DNA from: Platerodrilus igneus
Taxonomy: Eukaryota > Arthropoda > Insecta > Coleoptera > Lycidae
Assembly: GCA_036346225.1 (NCBI GenBank)
Contig: JARFIW010000003.1
Location: forward strand, 5,181,501 to 5,245,500
Length of the DNA: 64,000 nt
Direction of reading: 5' to 3'
Shown here: piece after piece, positions 22,530 to 34,259 of the stretch
Position numbering within the stretch: the first letter of the stretch is position 1
Layout: each line of letters opens with the position of its first letter
Translations under genes and position numbers: made by a program
Notes under the pieces: model-generated
What the model was told of the DNA's origin: nothing
Databases searched by the model: none
Seen by the model: only the letters and a program-made list of their open reading frames with translations

Positions 22530-24250
22530 GAATGGACTTGCACCTTGCCCAAGTTCTAGATTACTCTAACAGGTAAAATGGCTTGCCTGTTCTAATGAGT
22601 TAAAGAGCCAAACTACAGGTCCAGCCAAAGTAGTTGGGTCGTTAGTAAGGAACCAGACTAAGACAGGTCCCCGAAAGAGGGCAGCGGCTCTTTCGGTACT
22701 TAGATTGGCAGAGACCATAGGGGTCGGTATGGCAGTCTAAGACACTACCGCGGTGTGAAAGGCAACGGGAAACCACCACATTACCTCCCAAGTTCACAGC
22801 GTACTTAAATTGTAATGAACATGATGGCATTCTCTGGGATAAAAGATTCCGGAGTTAAAATAGGCCCCATTCGGATCTCCGGAAGAGGACTATTTCGGAG
22901 GATGCGATCAGAAAGTTCAGAGTAAGAGTCGGGAACATTTTGCGAGTCGTAGCGTGGAATGTTAGAAGTATGGAGTAAGTAGGTAAGCTAGAGAACCTGA
23001 AGATTGAAATGAATAGGTTAGCACTAAATATAGTAGAAATCAGCGAAGTTCGGTGGCCAGAGGCGGGGAATTTTTGGAGTGGAGACTTCAGGGTAATTCA
23101 TACAGGAGCAGAGGAAGGAAATTCGGATGTGGGGATAGTTATGCAAAAAAAGATAGGGCACTGTGTAGAAAATTACTTACAAAAGACCGAAAAAGTACTC
23201 ATGGTTAGATTAGAATCTAAACCGGTAAACACGGTAATAATACAAGTATACATGCTCACCTCTACCTACAGTAACGAAGAGGTAGCAGCGATCTACAAAG
23301 ATATCGAGGACGTACTAAGATACGTAAAGGGACATGAAAATTTAATAATTACGAGGGATTTTAATGCAGTGGTAGGTGAGGGTAGGGAATGAGCGGTAGA
23401 AGGTTTATTTGGTTTAGGCACGAGAAACAACAAGGGAAATAGGTTGGTAGAATTTTGCAACAAGAATAACTTAAACATCACAAACACATTATTTCAACAT
23501 CATGAAGAAGAGAGGAGATATAGGAAGATGTCAAATAGATTTCATTCTTGTTAGGCAACGGTTTAAGAATCAAGTCAAAGACTGTAGAAGCTACCCAGAA
23601 GCAGATATAGACACTGACCATAACATTGTAATTATGGAGGCCGCACTTAAATTCGAAAACTTGAAAAAAAGAAACGGAAAAGAAAGATTCGAAAAAAAGT
23701 CAAATGAATTGTTGAAAGATACCGGAAAAATATCTAATACTAAGGAAGTAGAAACAGAATGGAATAACATTAAATTCAGCTTAGACATGGCGGCCAGGGA
23801 TATTCTGGAATATACACAAAAAGAAAAGAAACCATGGATAACAAAAGATATCCTGAATTTAATAGAAGAAAGACGAAAATATAAAAATAAATCAGACGAA
23901 ACAGGAAAACAGAGATACAAAGCCATAAAATGGAAAATTATTCGCAAATGCAGAAAAGCTAAAGAACAATGAAATGATGAAAGTGTAAAAAGGTACAAAC
24001 TAAGGTGGAAATAGAAAAAACAGATACAGCATACAAACTAATTAGAATTAATTTTAGGGATATAAAACCGTATAACAAAAATATAAAGGATGCAGGAGGA
24101 AACGTCATTCTAGAAAATGTAGAGAAAGTGGGTAGATGCAAGAATATATAGGGAATCTATATGCAGGAGAGGAATTAATAGCTTTAGAACATGAATCAGA
24201 TATTGAAAATGATGACTTGAGATATCCTATACTTCGAGAAACCGAATCTT
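22530..24250 (+). mobile_element. RTE-type LINE: 5' UTR, endonuclease and start of RT region
   Basis: The 5' UTR (22530 to about 22940) includes GGCAACGGGAAACCACC, a word I know from RTE-like LINEs, and is matched on the minus strand at 56757-57010. It leads into endonuclease coding at 22950. Coding is recognisable to about 24250 (GNLYAGEELIALEHE, DLRYPILRE), where the polymerase should begin but is missing. From 23738 onward this copy is part of the first duplication unit. Confidence 0.8.
22945..24250 (+). pseudogene. RTE-type LINE endonuclease/RT protein, truncated
   Basis: This is an apurinic-endonuclease-like domain of the kind often annotated in insects as craniofacial development protein 2-like. 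Visible motifs are VVAWNVRSM (about 22948), VEISEVRWPEAG (23035), VYMLTSTYSNEEV (23247), ITRDFNAVVGEG (23347, where the usual Gly before DFN has become Arg), QIDFILVRQRF (23535) and DTDHNIVIMEA (23612). The linker follows: PWITKDILNLIEERRKYKNK (23832) and KYKELN-like RYKAIKWKIIRKCRKAKEQ (23912). Lesions are a stop at 23390, a frameshift near 23500 and a stop at 23970. Target-primed insertion needs endonuclease and RT; RT is absent, so it is dead. Confidence 0.75.
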
Positions 24251-25130
24251 AGTTAAATTTGTCCCTACATTTACCCACCGTCAATTGTTTCATCACTTGT
24301 AGTACATAGATAGTCTCATCACTAACATCTTAAATAAGTATTTCGTTTTCAAACTACAATCTAGAGAATCGGTGTCTGTATGAAAACCACAAATTGAGAT
24401 ACCATACATTCATGGGTTTTATAATACTAATAAAAGTTATATGCTAATTCTTTAGATATGCCCAAAATCTAAAACCCGGTTTGTCGTGAATCACTCTCAC
24501 CTATGTTACTTGCAATTTTTATAGGCCCAGCAATATTTTTAAAGTTCAGGGGAGCGATTAAATAAATCTTGAACAGTTCTTCTACTTCCACCCCATCAAA
24601 ATACTCATATTGGCGCGGTTATCGACTTTCGCGATGATCTTTGCAAAGAAGGTATTATTCATATGTTCGTAAAAGTTATTTTTTAACACTAATGGAAATC
24701 TTTGTAGTAGGTAATGTGGTAGTTTTGGTCTTTCAAAGCGCTGAGTAGTTTCCGGGGTTGGATTGATCAATGGTTTTAAGGACTTTAAGCTAATTTGTTG
24801 GGTACTTCATGGCACCTTATACTTCAGTTTTTAAGTATATCCAACATGTTTTGGTTAATATGGTTAAAATTAGGCTCATTCCAGCACCTATGCATGGTTA
24901 TTGCAAAGGGTCGCACTCTTGTTCCACAAGTAATAATTGTTATCGTCATGGATTGACAAGTAGATAGACAGTGCTTCGACATGTTGTTTACAAGCGTTAG
25001 AGAACTTCTAGAATATTGTGTTAAACCTCTCCAGGTAAAGCCGAAGGCGGCTAGGTAGTCTTAAGTTGTCGAATACATCAAGCAAAAACATGTCATACAT
25101 TTTCACGTATAAGTCTATGTACACGTGAGG
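24251..25130. other. Unknown segment inside duplication unit 1
   Basis: About 0.9 kb with no recognised coding or repeat family. It is repeated in unit 2 at roughly 31178-32058 with few differences. Only these two copies are seen in the window. Confidence 0.5.
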
Positions 25131-27188
25131 GGGCTGCTCCGTGGCTTAGCTGGTATGCGTGTGACTACTAAACACAAAGTCACGGATTCGAATCCCAACA
25201 CGGTCCGCTTGAAAAAAAAATACGCCCTCATTCGAATGAGGGGTAAAATGTAGGCCCCCGTGTGTGAGTGTTGTCATGCACGTTTGGAACAACAAGGGTT
25301 CGGCAAATTTCAAAATTTCCAAGTAAAAGAACTCCATTCGTGAGTAATGTAGTACCTTCAGGTGTGCATTGAATATCAAATGTAGTGCACACCTAAGGCC
25401 AAGCGGCTCCGTGGTTTAGTTGGTTTACGTGTGACTACTAAACCAAAGGGAGTTCGATTCCCGACATGATCCGCTTGAAGAATGTGAGACAAACATTTTT
25501 CACAAAGCATACGCCCACGTTGTGGTGAGAGATAAAATGTAGGTCACGTGTGTGAGTGTTGTCACGTACGCTAAACGTTCCTTGCTCAGAACAGCAAGAG
25601 TTCGACTAAATTCAAAATTTCCCGGTAAAAAAACTCGCTTCCTAGCTAATGTAGTACTTTTGAGTAGATTATTGAAACAGTACAGTGTACATCTGAGGCC
25701 AAGTGTCTTCGTGACTTAGTTGATATGCGTGTGACTACTAAGCTCAAGGTCCCGGGTTCGAATCCCAAAACGGTCCGCTTGAAAAGTGTTAAGCTAGCAT
25801 TTTTCACAAAAATATGCCTTCGTTCGGATGAGAGGTAAAATTTATGTCTCTTGCAACAGTAAGGGTTCGGCAAAATTTAAAATTTCTAGGTAAAAAAAAT
25901 CGCTTCCTGCTCAATTTAGTACCTTCAGGTGGAGCATTGTTAAATCAAATGTAATTCACACCTGAGGTCAGGCGGCTCCGTGGTTTAGTTGGTTTACGTG
26001 AAACCACTAAATAAAAAAAAGTATTTCGATTCCCGACACGTTCTGCTTAAAAAAATGTGAAGCGAGCTTTTTTCACAAAATATACGCCCTCGTTTGAGTG
26101 AGAGGTAAAATGTAAGTCGCGTGTGTGAGTGTTATCACGCACGTTAAAGATCCATGCCTTGCTTGGAACAGCATGAGATCGACTCAATAAAAAATTTCCC
26201 GGTAGGAAAAATCGCTTCCTGGCCAATGAAGTACTTTTGGGTGAAATGTTGAAGAATTAAATGTAGTGTACACCTGAGGCCAAGCTTCTCCGTGGCTTAG
26301 TTAGTATTCATATAACTACTAAGCACGAGGTCCAGGGTTCGAAACACAACACGGTGCATTTGGAAAATGATAAGCGAGCATTTTTCACAAAAATATGCTT
26401 TCGTTCGGATAAGAGGTAATATGTCATACACGCTAGAGATCCGTACCTGGATTGAATGCGCAAGGGTTTTGGCAAAATTCAAAAGTTTCAGGTAAAAAAA
26501 TCGCTTCCTGGCCAATGTAATACCTTTGGGTGGAGCATTGGAAAATCAGATGTAGTGCATACCTGAGGCCAGGCGACTCCGTGCTGTAGTTGGTTTAGGT
26601 GTGACTACCAAACCCAAGGTTCCGGGTTTGATTCCTAACACGAACGACTTAAAAAGTGTTAGGCAAACATTTTTCACAAAAGTACGCCCTCGTTCAGTGA
26701 GAGATAAAATGTGTGTCCCGTGTGTGAGTGTTGTCACACACGTGAAAGATCGGTACCTTGCTTGGAACATCAAGAGTTCAGCGAAATTCAAAATTTACAT
26801 GGCAAAAAGCTTTCTTCTTGGTCAATGTAGTACCTTCGGGTGGAATATTGGAAAATCAAATGTTGTGTACACTAGAGGCCAGGCGGTTCCATAGATTAGT
26901 TCGTTTCAGTGTAACTACTAAGCCAATACTCCTGATTTGATTCCCGGCATGGACCGCTTAAAAAATGCAAGACAAACATTTTTCACAACACGACGCCCTC
27001 GTTCAGTCAGAGACAAAATATCGACCTCGTGTGTTAGTGTTGTTATGCACGTTAAAGATCCCTACCTTGCTTGCAACAGCAAGAGTTTTGCAAAATTTAA
27101 AATTTGCAGGTAAAAGGGAACTCGCTTCCTGGTCAATGCAGTAACTTCGGGTGCAGCATTGTAAAATAAAATGTAGTGTACACCTGAT
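25131..27188 (+). repeat. Seven-monomer tandem array of tRNA-derived SINE, array 1
   Basis: Monomers begin near 25131, 25403, 25703, 25972, 26284, 26573 and 26883 (about 270-312 bp each). Each starts with a tRNA-like head: a CTCCGTGG(C/T)TTAGTTGG A-box region and a GGTTCGAATCCC-like B box. A body with CGCCCTCGTTC, GTGTGAGTGTTGTCACGCACG and GGAGCATTG follows. Junctions share ACACCTGAGGCCAAGCGG. Monomers 1, 3 and 5 resemble each other in the head (GGTATGCGTGTGACTACTAAGC) and differ from 2, 4, 6 and 7 (GGTTTACGTGTGACTACTAAACC), hinting at a two-monomer higher-order unit. Confidence 0.85.
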
Positions 27189-27259
27189 GATGCGCAGCGG
27201 TATAATAGTAAACTATCGGAGATGCGCCATAATAATGTTAAATAATTGATCCAATGATT

Positions 27260-28294
27260 TTTAACGGCGGCTGAAATGAAAACTGAGGTAACACTTTTTA
27301 AGTTATAAGATCGTACCTTTTACCGGCCTCATCGAGGCGTTAAAACTCACAAAGCAAAGAATTAACTAGCCAAATAGAGAATGCGTTCCGCAAAATTGGG
27401 CGATACCGAAAAACAGTAATAGGGGGGTTTAGTTTCAACTCCCCATTATAGAGTAGTCCGATAGAGAATGATAGGGGATCGCAAATCGCTGATCTTTTAA
27501 TGGAATTGTATTTGAGCGTGTTCAACAACAATGATTCACCAATGTGTAATTAGTATAAGTGCAGCAGTTTTATTGATGTGACTGCAGTCTCGCACGAGAT
27601 GTTAGAAGTCGTTTGTAAGTGGTCGGTCGGACGAGATCACGCTCTCCGATTGCAAGCTAATGGCATGGGATGTTGAAATTGACGCGCACATAAGCGGATC
27701 TGTATATTAAAAGCAAATGGGCTCGTAAGAGCCCTTAAGAGTGTGAACCCTAAGAATGCACAGGGGCATGATGGAATCTCCTTGAACGCAGCTCTGGAGG
27801 CGACTCTATTGGCTCCGCGTGCTTTTTTCGTGCTGTTTAATCTTTGTTGTAAAAAGTGCGTATTTCCGCGTTGCTGGAAAGTCCAGAACGCGAATCTCAC
27901 TCCTAAACCTAGAAACGTGGATGCGCTGGACCCAGGCAGCTATCATCAAATTAGCTTGATATGGGTACTGGTAAAAGCGACAATTTGGATTTGCGGAGGA
28001 TAAGTTAATTATCGACGCATTAAAGTTTGTAGTCAAAGAAATCAAGCACACAATGAAAACAAATGAGCACTGCGTCGTTGTTGCTTTGGACATTTCAGAA
28101 GCATTTGATGCTACTTGGTGGCCATCTATCGTTTGGGAGTGGGAATGCTGGGATTTTTGCGAAACCTAATGTCATTTGTAAGAGATTTCTCAGAGCGATT
28201 GGGATAGGTCGAAATTTCTAGGGAAATTATTAAGGGCGATGGGAACAAAACCAAGCGAGACGTTGAGCAGATTGCACGAATGATCAAGGTATGT
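27260..28294 (+). mobile_element. LINE-A fragment, endonuclease and RT, unit 1
   Basis: The plus strand reads LINE-A ORF2 remains: SSPIENDRGSQIADLLMELY near 27450, SSFIDVTAVSHEMLEVV near 27565, then an internal loss, then the RT block NPKNAQGHDGISLNAALEA near 27743 and CVFPRCWKVQNANLTPKP near 27858. VALDISEAFDATWWPSI-like coding lies near 28080-28125. Many stops. It is closely related to the element at 9.5-13.7 kb. It is interrupted at 28294 by the solo LTR and resumes at 30029. Confidence 0.75.
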
Positions 28295-30028
28295 TGTAAC
28301 AATTTTATTTTCGAATTCATAATTCGCTTCATTTAAGGTACGACAATAGTTAAACACCTTTATTAAGTAAAGTCATAATACATTTTACAATTAAAATATT
28401 ACATTGTAACAGCATCTTGACTCGTTAGTCTAGTTGTTTTGGATGGCGGTGTATTTCACATCCAGTCGCAAGCGCGTAGAGAGGAATGACAACCCCCCCC
28501 TTTGGGATCCTCCCATCGTACGAGAGCACGAGATAGGCACTCGGCCATAGGTAAAAGAGGCAGCAGCATGTTTAAGAGAACAATGGCCAGTGACCTGCGG
28601 GTCGGTTTGATTAAGTGAAACATTTTCTGAATAACGCGCAAACCAAGATTAGACGACGAAACACTACAACACTTAGGCGATGAGAAGTTAAACAATAATA
28701 ACTTAGAACTTTGAATCAACGTTAAGAAACCACTTCAATTTAACACATGCTTTTAGAGGATGGAAAGCAGATCTAATTAACAGGAGATCGTTTGTTGGTC
28801 CGAGCCAAGATACTACTTTGTTAGGATGTAAGCAGTTAATTCCGCATGGCGATGCAAATCCTATTTCAGCCTATGAAAGCAGTTTTGTTTGGTTCGTAGT
28901 AATTTTAAGAAATTCAATTGTGTTCCACTCAGGAAACACGCTATTTTATTTTGATACGTATAAATACGATTTTGTTATTCACTTTATCTGTTGCTAAGCT
29001 GGATTTCCCAGCGCCAAACTTAAAATTCACTGTTTATTTTGTCAGAACAACACGTTGCTTCACTATAAAATAACATGTGTAATTACGTCATTTGTTTGTT
29101 TGAGATATACTGCTGACACTTGTATTTATGAAAGCAGATGCTTAGTATTTTATTACTACCAACTTTGAAAACGAGAATATCTTTATGAACATTTTCATTT
29201 TAAACTGAAATTAGCACATGTAACTTAACGAGAATATTTTGTATTTTAATTTTGACAATGTAATAGACCTAATCAGATCTGAATGGGTTAAAAACTATTA
29301 ATGTAACAAGTTACACTATGTTGTAATATTCTTGATCTAGAAACAGATTGATAAACCTTATCTTAAATTTCCAAACTACTACAAGTAATTATTTAATTTT
29401 GTTGCATTCAATTTTATTTAAAGTTAAAGGAATTCTTTCTAGTAAATTATTAACCTAAGTTTAAAGTTTTTTATTTTGATCAAGTGTGATCAAACCTAGC
29501 AACCCAAAAAGGCAATAAGAGTTGAATTTTGATGCCACCCTTATGTAGAAAATATTCTTTTTATTTTTTTTAGGCATATTTGAGGGACACAAACAGTGTT
29601 TCCATTTTCTATGTTGACTTAATTATTATTCTTTCTTACAGGAACAGCGTCTTATTCTGTTAAGACAGGTTTTTGTCACCGAAGGCGACCTTTTTTCTTT
29701 GGGTCTCCACGTCCGCCCTTAGAAATATGCTATGCTTTTAACATGAATCAATCTGGACTTGGTGGCGCCTATTTGTTTTAGTTTGAGTGTGACCCCCAAC
29801 AGATTTCGCCTTACCCCCATTGCTCATAGCTCTACCCAAGGAATAGACCCCTAGTTACGTCGGAAGACTTCGTTTTACTGACACCAAATGTGGGGCTGGT
29901 GTTTTAGTAGTTCTAGTAAGTTTGTTTCACTAGCACACTCGTGGGTTTAGTGCTTCAGAAGTAAAACCGTTTCACTAGCGCCCATGCGTGAGGCTAGTGG
30001 AGCCAACCAGAGAGGGAAAATCGCTTCA
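28295..30028. mobile_element. Probable solo LTR (1734 bp), TG...CA, ATGT TSD
   Basis: The segment begins TGTAACAATTTT and ends AATCGCTTCA, and is flanked by ATGT on both sides (28291-28294 and 30029-30032). Unit 2 of the duplication has a single ATGT at the equivalent site, so this is an insertion. TG...CA ends, a 4-bp target duplication and no coding content fit a solo LTR left by recombination between the two LTRs of a retrotransposon. A TATAAATA sits at 28959-28966. It is long for an LTR but not impossible. A DNA transposon is less likely because I see no inverted termini beyond TG/CA. The strand of the parent element is unknown. Confidence 0.7.
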
Positions 30029-30660
30029 ATGTCAAGTTAAAATTTAATAGGTTGAAGTCCGAAGCGGTTTATTTTGAAACGAAACCGTGACAGCGTCCCT
30101 CTAGACTGGAGCTAGGAGAAGAGAAGATCGCGTTCAAGGAAGCCATCAAATACCTCGGAGTCAAGTTAGATAACAAATTGAATTGGAAGGACGATGGCGG
30201 CAACAAAGATAAACTAGGGATTCAGAGGCGAATCTTTAAGGACAGTCTACGCATTAGCAATCGAACCGGCTATGTTGCATGCGACATGTTTTTGGGCATA
30301 GGAGTGCAAGGTCAAGGAGGAATGGCAATTGACAAGCTTTCGGCGTTAACAGTAGTCAAGGCGACGAGGGTGTACAGGACAACATCTATGGAGACGGTCT
30401 TGGTAATCAGTAGGATTCTCCCAATTGAATTCGTCGTAGGAAGATTAGAGATCGGGGATTTGTAAATAGGAAACGGGCGGTAAGTTGTTACAAGTCTTGG
30501 CCTTGTAAATAAGGAGGTTGAGAGGATCAGATCATTCGGCTGGAGTTTAGGCAATCGAGTTTGCCGAAGGCAATAAATACGCGGCGGGAGTCAGAATTTA
30601 TACCGATGGATCGCGAATGGACCATGGACAGGTAGGAGCGGTGTTTGTCGTGTACAAGTG
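30029..30660 (+). mobile_element. LINE-A continued, thumb to RNase H start, unit 1
   Basis: Coding remains match 34829-35463: KEAIKYLGVKLDNKLNWKDD near 30140, TRVYRTTSMETVLVISRILP near 30366, then YTDGSRMDHGQVGAVFVVYK near 30600, the beginning of RNase H. It ends at the duplication junction 30660. Confidence 0.75.
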
Positions 30661-30664
30661 TAGG

Positions 30665-31177
30665 TACTAAGGAAGTAGAAACAGAATGGAATAACATTAA
30701 ATTCAGCTTAGACATGGCGGCCAGGGATATTCTGGAATATACACCAAAAGAAAAGAAACCATGGATAACAAAAGATATCCTGAATTTAATAGAAGAAAGA
30801 CGAAAATATAAAAATAAATCAGACAAAACAGGAAAACAGAGATACAAAGCCATAAAATGGAAAATTATTCGCAAATGCAGGAAAGCTAAAGAACAATGAA
30901 ATGATGAAAGTGTAAAAAGGTACAAACTAAGATGGAAATAGAAAAAATAAATACAGCATACAAACTAATTAGAATTAATTTTAGGGATATAAAACCGTAT
31001 AACAAAAATATAAAGGATGCAGGAGGAAACGTCATTATAGAATATGTAGAGAAAGTGGGTAGATGCAAGAATATATAGGGAATCTATATGCGGGAGAGGA
31101 ATTAATAGCTTTAGAACAGGAATCAGATATTGAAAATGATGACTTGAGATATCCCATACTTCGAAAAACCGAATCTT
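30665..31177 (+). mobile_element. RTE LINE fragment, unit 2 copy
   Basis: Same linker sequence as 23738-24250 (PWITKDILNLIEERRKYKNK, then KCRKAKEQ and a stop). It is fused directly to LINE-A at the duplication junction 30661-30664. Confidence 0.85.
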
Positions 31178-32058
31178 AGTTAAATTTGTCCCTACATTTA
31201 CCCACCGTCAATTGTTTCATCACTTGTAGTACATAGATAGTCTCATCACTAACATCTTAAATAAGTATTTCGTTTTCAAACTACAATCTAGAGAATCGGT
31301 GTCTGTATGAAAACCACAAATTGAGATACCATACATTCATGGGTTTTATAATACTAATAAAAGTTATATGCTAATTCTTTAGATATGCCCAAAATCTAAA
31401 ACCCGGTTTGTCGTGAATCACTCTCACCTATGTTACTTGCAATTTTTACAGGCCCACCAATATTTTTAAAGTTCAGGGGAGCGATTAAATAAATCTTGAA
31501 CAGTTCTTCTACTTCCACCCGATCAAAATACTCATATTGGCGCGGTTATCGACTTTCGCGATGATCTTTCCAAAGAAGGTGTTATTCATATGTTCGTAAA
31601 ATTTATTTTTTAACACTAATGGAGATCTTTGTAGTAGGTAATGTGGTAGTTTTGGTCTTTCAAAGCGCTGAGTAGTTTCCGGGGTTAGATTGATCAATGG
31701 TATTAAGGACTTTAAGCTAATTCGTTGGGTACTTCATGGCACTTTATACTTCAGTTTTTAAGTATATCCAACATGTTTTGGTTAATATGGTTAAAATTAG
31801 GTTCATTCTAGCACCTATACATGGTTATTGCAAAGGGTCGCACTCTTGTTCCACAAGTAATAATTGTTATCGTCATGGATTGACAAGTAGATAGACAGTG
31901 CTTCGACATGTTGTTTACAAGCGTTAGAGAATCTTCTAGAATATCGTGTCAAACCTATCCAGGTAAAACCGAAGGCGGCTAGGTAGTCTTAAGTTGTCGA
32001 ATACATCAACCAAAAACATGTTCTACATTTTCACGTATAAGTCTATGTACACATGAGG

Positions 32059-34130
32059 GGGCTGCTCCGTGGCTTAGTTGGTATGCGTGTGACTACTAAA
32101 CACAAAGTCACGGATTCGAATACCACACGGTCCGCTTGAAGAAATGCTAGGCAGATATTTTTCACAAAAATACGCCCTCATTCGAATGAGGGGTAAAATG
32201 TAGGCCCCGTGTGTGAGTGTTGTCATGCACGTTTGGAACAATAAGGGTTCGGCAAATTTCAAAACTTCCAAGTAAAAGAACTCTATTCTTGAGTAATGTA
32301 GTACCTTCGGGTGTGCATTGAATATCAAATGTAGTGCACACCCAAGGCCAAGCGGCTCCGCGGTTTAGTTGGTTTATGTGTGACTACTAAACCAAAGGGA
32401 GTTCGATTCCCGACATGTGAGGCAAACATTTTTCACAAAACATACGCCCACCTTGTGGTGAGAAGTAAAATGTAGGTCACGTGTGTGAGTGTTGTCACGT
32501 GCGCTAAACGTTCCTTGCTTAGAACAGCAAGAGTTCGACTAAATTCAAAATTTCCGGGTAAAAAACTCGCTTCCTAGCTAATGTAGTACTTTTGAGTAGA
32601 TTATTGAAACAGTACAGTGGACACCTGAGGCCAAGTGTCTTCGTAGCTTAGTTGATATGCGAGTGACTACTAAGCTCAGGGTCCCGGGTTCGAATCCCAA
32701 AACGGTCCGTTTGAAAAGTGTTAAGCTAGCATTTTTCACAAAAATATGTCTTCGTTCAGATGAGAGGTAACATTTATGTCTCGTGTGTGGGCGTTGTCAC
32801 GCACGCTAAAGATTCCAACCTTACTTAAAACAGCAAGGGTTCGGTAAAATTTCTAGGTAAAAAAATCGCTTCCTGCTCAATTTAGTATCTTCAGGTGGAG
32901 CATTGTTAAATCAAATGTAATTCACACCTGATGCCAGGCGGCTCCGTGGTTTAGTTGGTTTACGTGTGACTACTAGACCAAAAGGAATTCGATTCCCGAT
33001 ACGTTTCGCTTAAAAAAATGTGAAGCGAGCTTTTTTCACAAAACATACGCCCTCGTTCGAGTGAGATGTAAAATGTAAGTCGCGCGTGTGGGTTATCACG
33101 CACGTTAAAGATCCATGCCTTGCTTGGAACAGCATGAGTTCGACGCAATAAAAAATTTCCCGGTAGGAAAAATCGCTTCCTGGCCAATGAAGTGCTTTTG
33201 GGTGGAATATTGAAGAATTAAATGTAGTGTACACCTAAGGCCAAGCTTCTCCGTGGCTTAGTTGGTATTCATATAACTTCTAAGCACATAGTCCAGGGTT
33301 CGAAACACAACACGGCGCATTTGGAAAATGATAAGCGAGCATTTTTCACAAAAATATGCTTTTGTTTGGATGAGAGGTAATATGTGATACACGCTAGAGA
33401 TCCGTACCTTGATTGAAAGCGCAAGCGTTTGGCAAAATTCAAAAGTTTCAGGTAAAAAAATCGCTTCCTTGCCAATGTAATACCTTTGGGTGGAGCATTG
33501 GAAAATCAGATGTAGTGCATACCTGAGGCCATGCGACTCTGTGGTGTAGTTGATTTAGGTGTGGCCACCAAACCCTAGGTTCCAGGTTTGATTCCTAACA
33601 CGAACGACTTAAAAAGTGTTAGGCAAACATTTTTTGCAAAAGTACGCCCTCGTTCAGTGAGAGATAAAATGTGTGTCCCGTGTATGAGTGTTGTCACACA
33701 CGTGAAAGATCGGTACCTTGCTTGGAACAATTCAAATTTTGCATGGCAAAAAGCTCTCTTCTTGGCCAATGTGGTACCTTCGGGTGGAATATTGAAAAAT
33801 CAAATGTTGTGTACACCAGAGGCCAGGCGGTTCGATAGATTAATTCGTTTCCGTGTAACTACTAAGCCAATACTCCTGATTTGATTCCCGGCATGGACCG
33901 TTTAAAAAATGTTATACGAACATTTTTCACAACACGACGCCCTCGTTCATTCAGAGATAAAATATCGACCTCGTGTGTTAGTATTGTCACGCACGTTAAA
34001 GATCCCTACCTTGCTTGCAACAGCAAGAGTTTTGCAAAATTTAAAATTTGCAGGTAAAAGGGAACTCGCTTCCTGGTCATTGCAGTAACTTCAGGTGCAG
34101 CATTGTAAAATAAAATGTAGTGTGCACCTG
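32059..34130 (+). repeat. Seven-monomer tandem array of tRNA-derived SINE, array 2
   Basis: Copy of array 1 carried by duplication unit 2, with the same monomer order and junctions. Small deletions differ, for example monomer 2 lacks part of the tRNA-like 3' end near 32417. The flanking ends (GGGGGCTGCTCC on the left, CACCTGATGATGCGCAGCGG on the right) are also shared. Confidence 0.85.
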
Positions 34131-34259
34131 ATGATGCGCAGCGGTATAATAGTAAACTATCGGAGATGCGCCATAATAATGTTAAATAATTGATCCAATG
34201 ATTTTAACGGCGGCCGAAATGAAAACTGAGGTAACATTTTTTAAGTTATAAGGTCGTAC

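Larger units (their letters stand above)
23738..30660 (+). repeat. Tandem duplication, unit 1 (6.92 kb)
   Basis: The unit starts at TACTAAGGAAGTAG (23738) inside the RTE linker and ends at GTGTACAAGTG (30660) inside LINE-A RNase H. The same sequence starts again at 30665 after four extra bases TAGG. By eye, sampled stretches differ by only a few percent. Content in order: RTE fragment, about 0.9 kb unknown, SINE array, LINE-A fragment, solo LTR, LINE-A continued. Confidence 0.9.

Noticed and set aside
23591..23998. 135-codon minus-strand frame, and its copy at 30527-30925
   Set aside because: Antisense shadow of the RTE linker (ILNLIEERRKYKNK). The Phe/Ser-rich content is the complement of Lys/Glu-rich coding.
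25131..27188. CRISPR-like array, because of regular repeats
   Set aside because: Units are about 270-312 bp, repeat throughout their length without unique spacers, and are SINE-derived; the DNA is eukaryotic.
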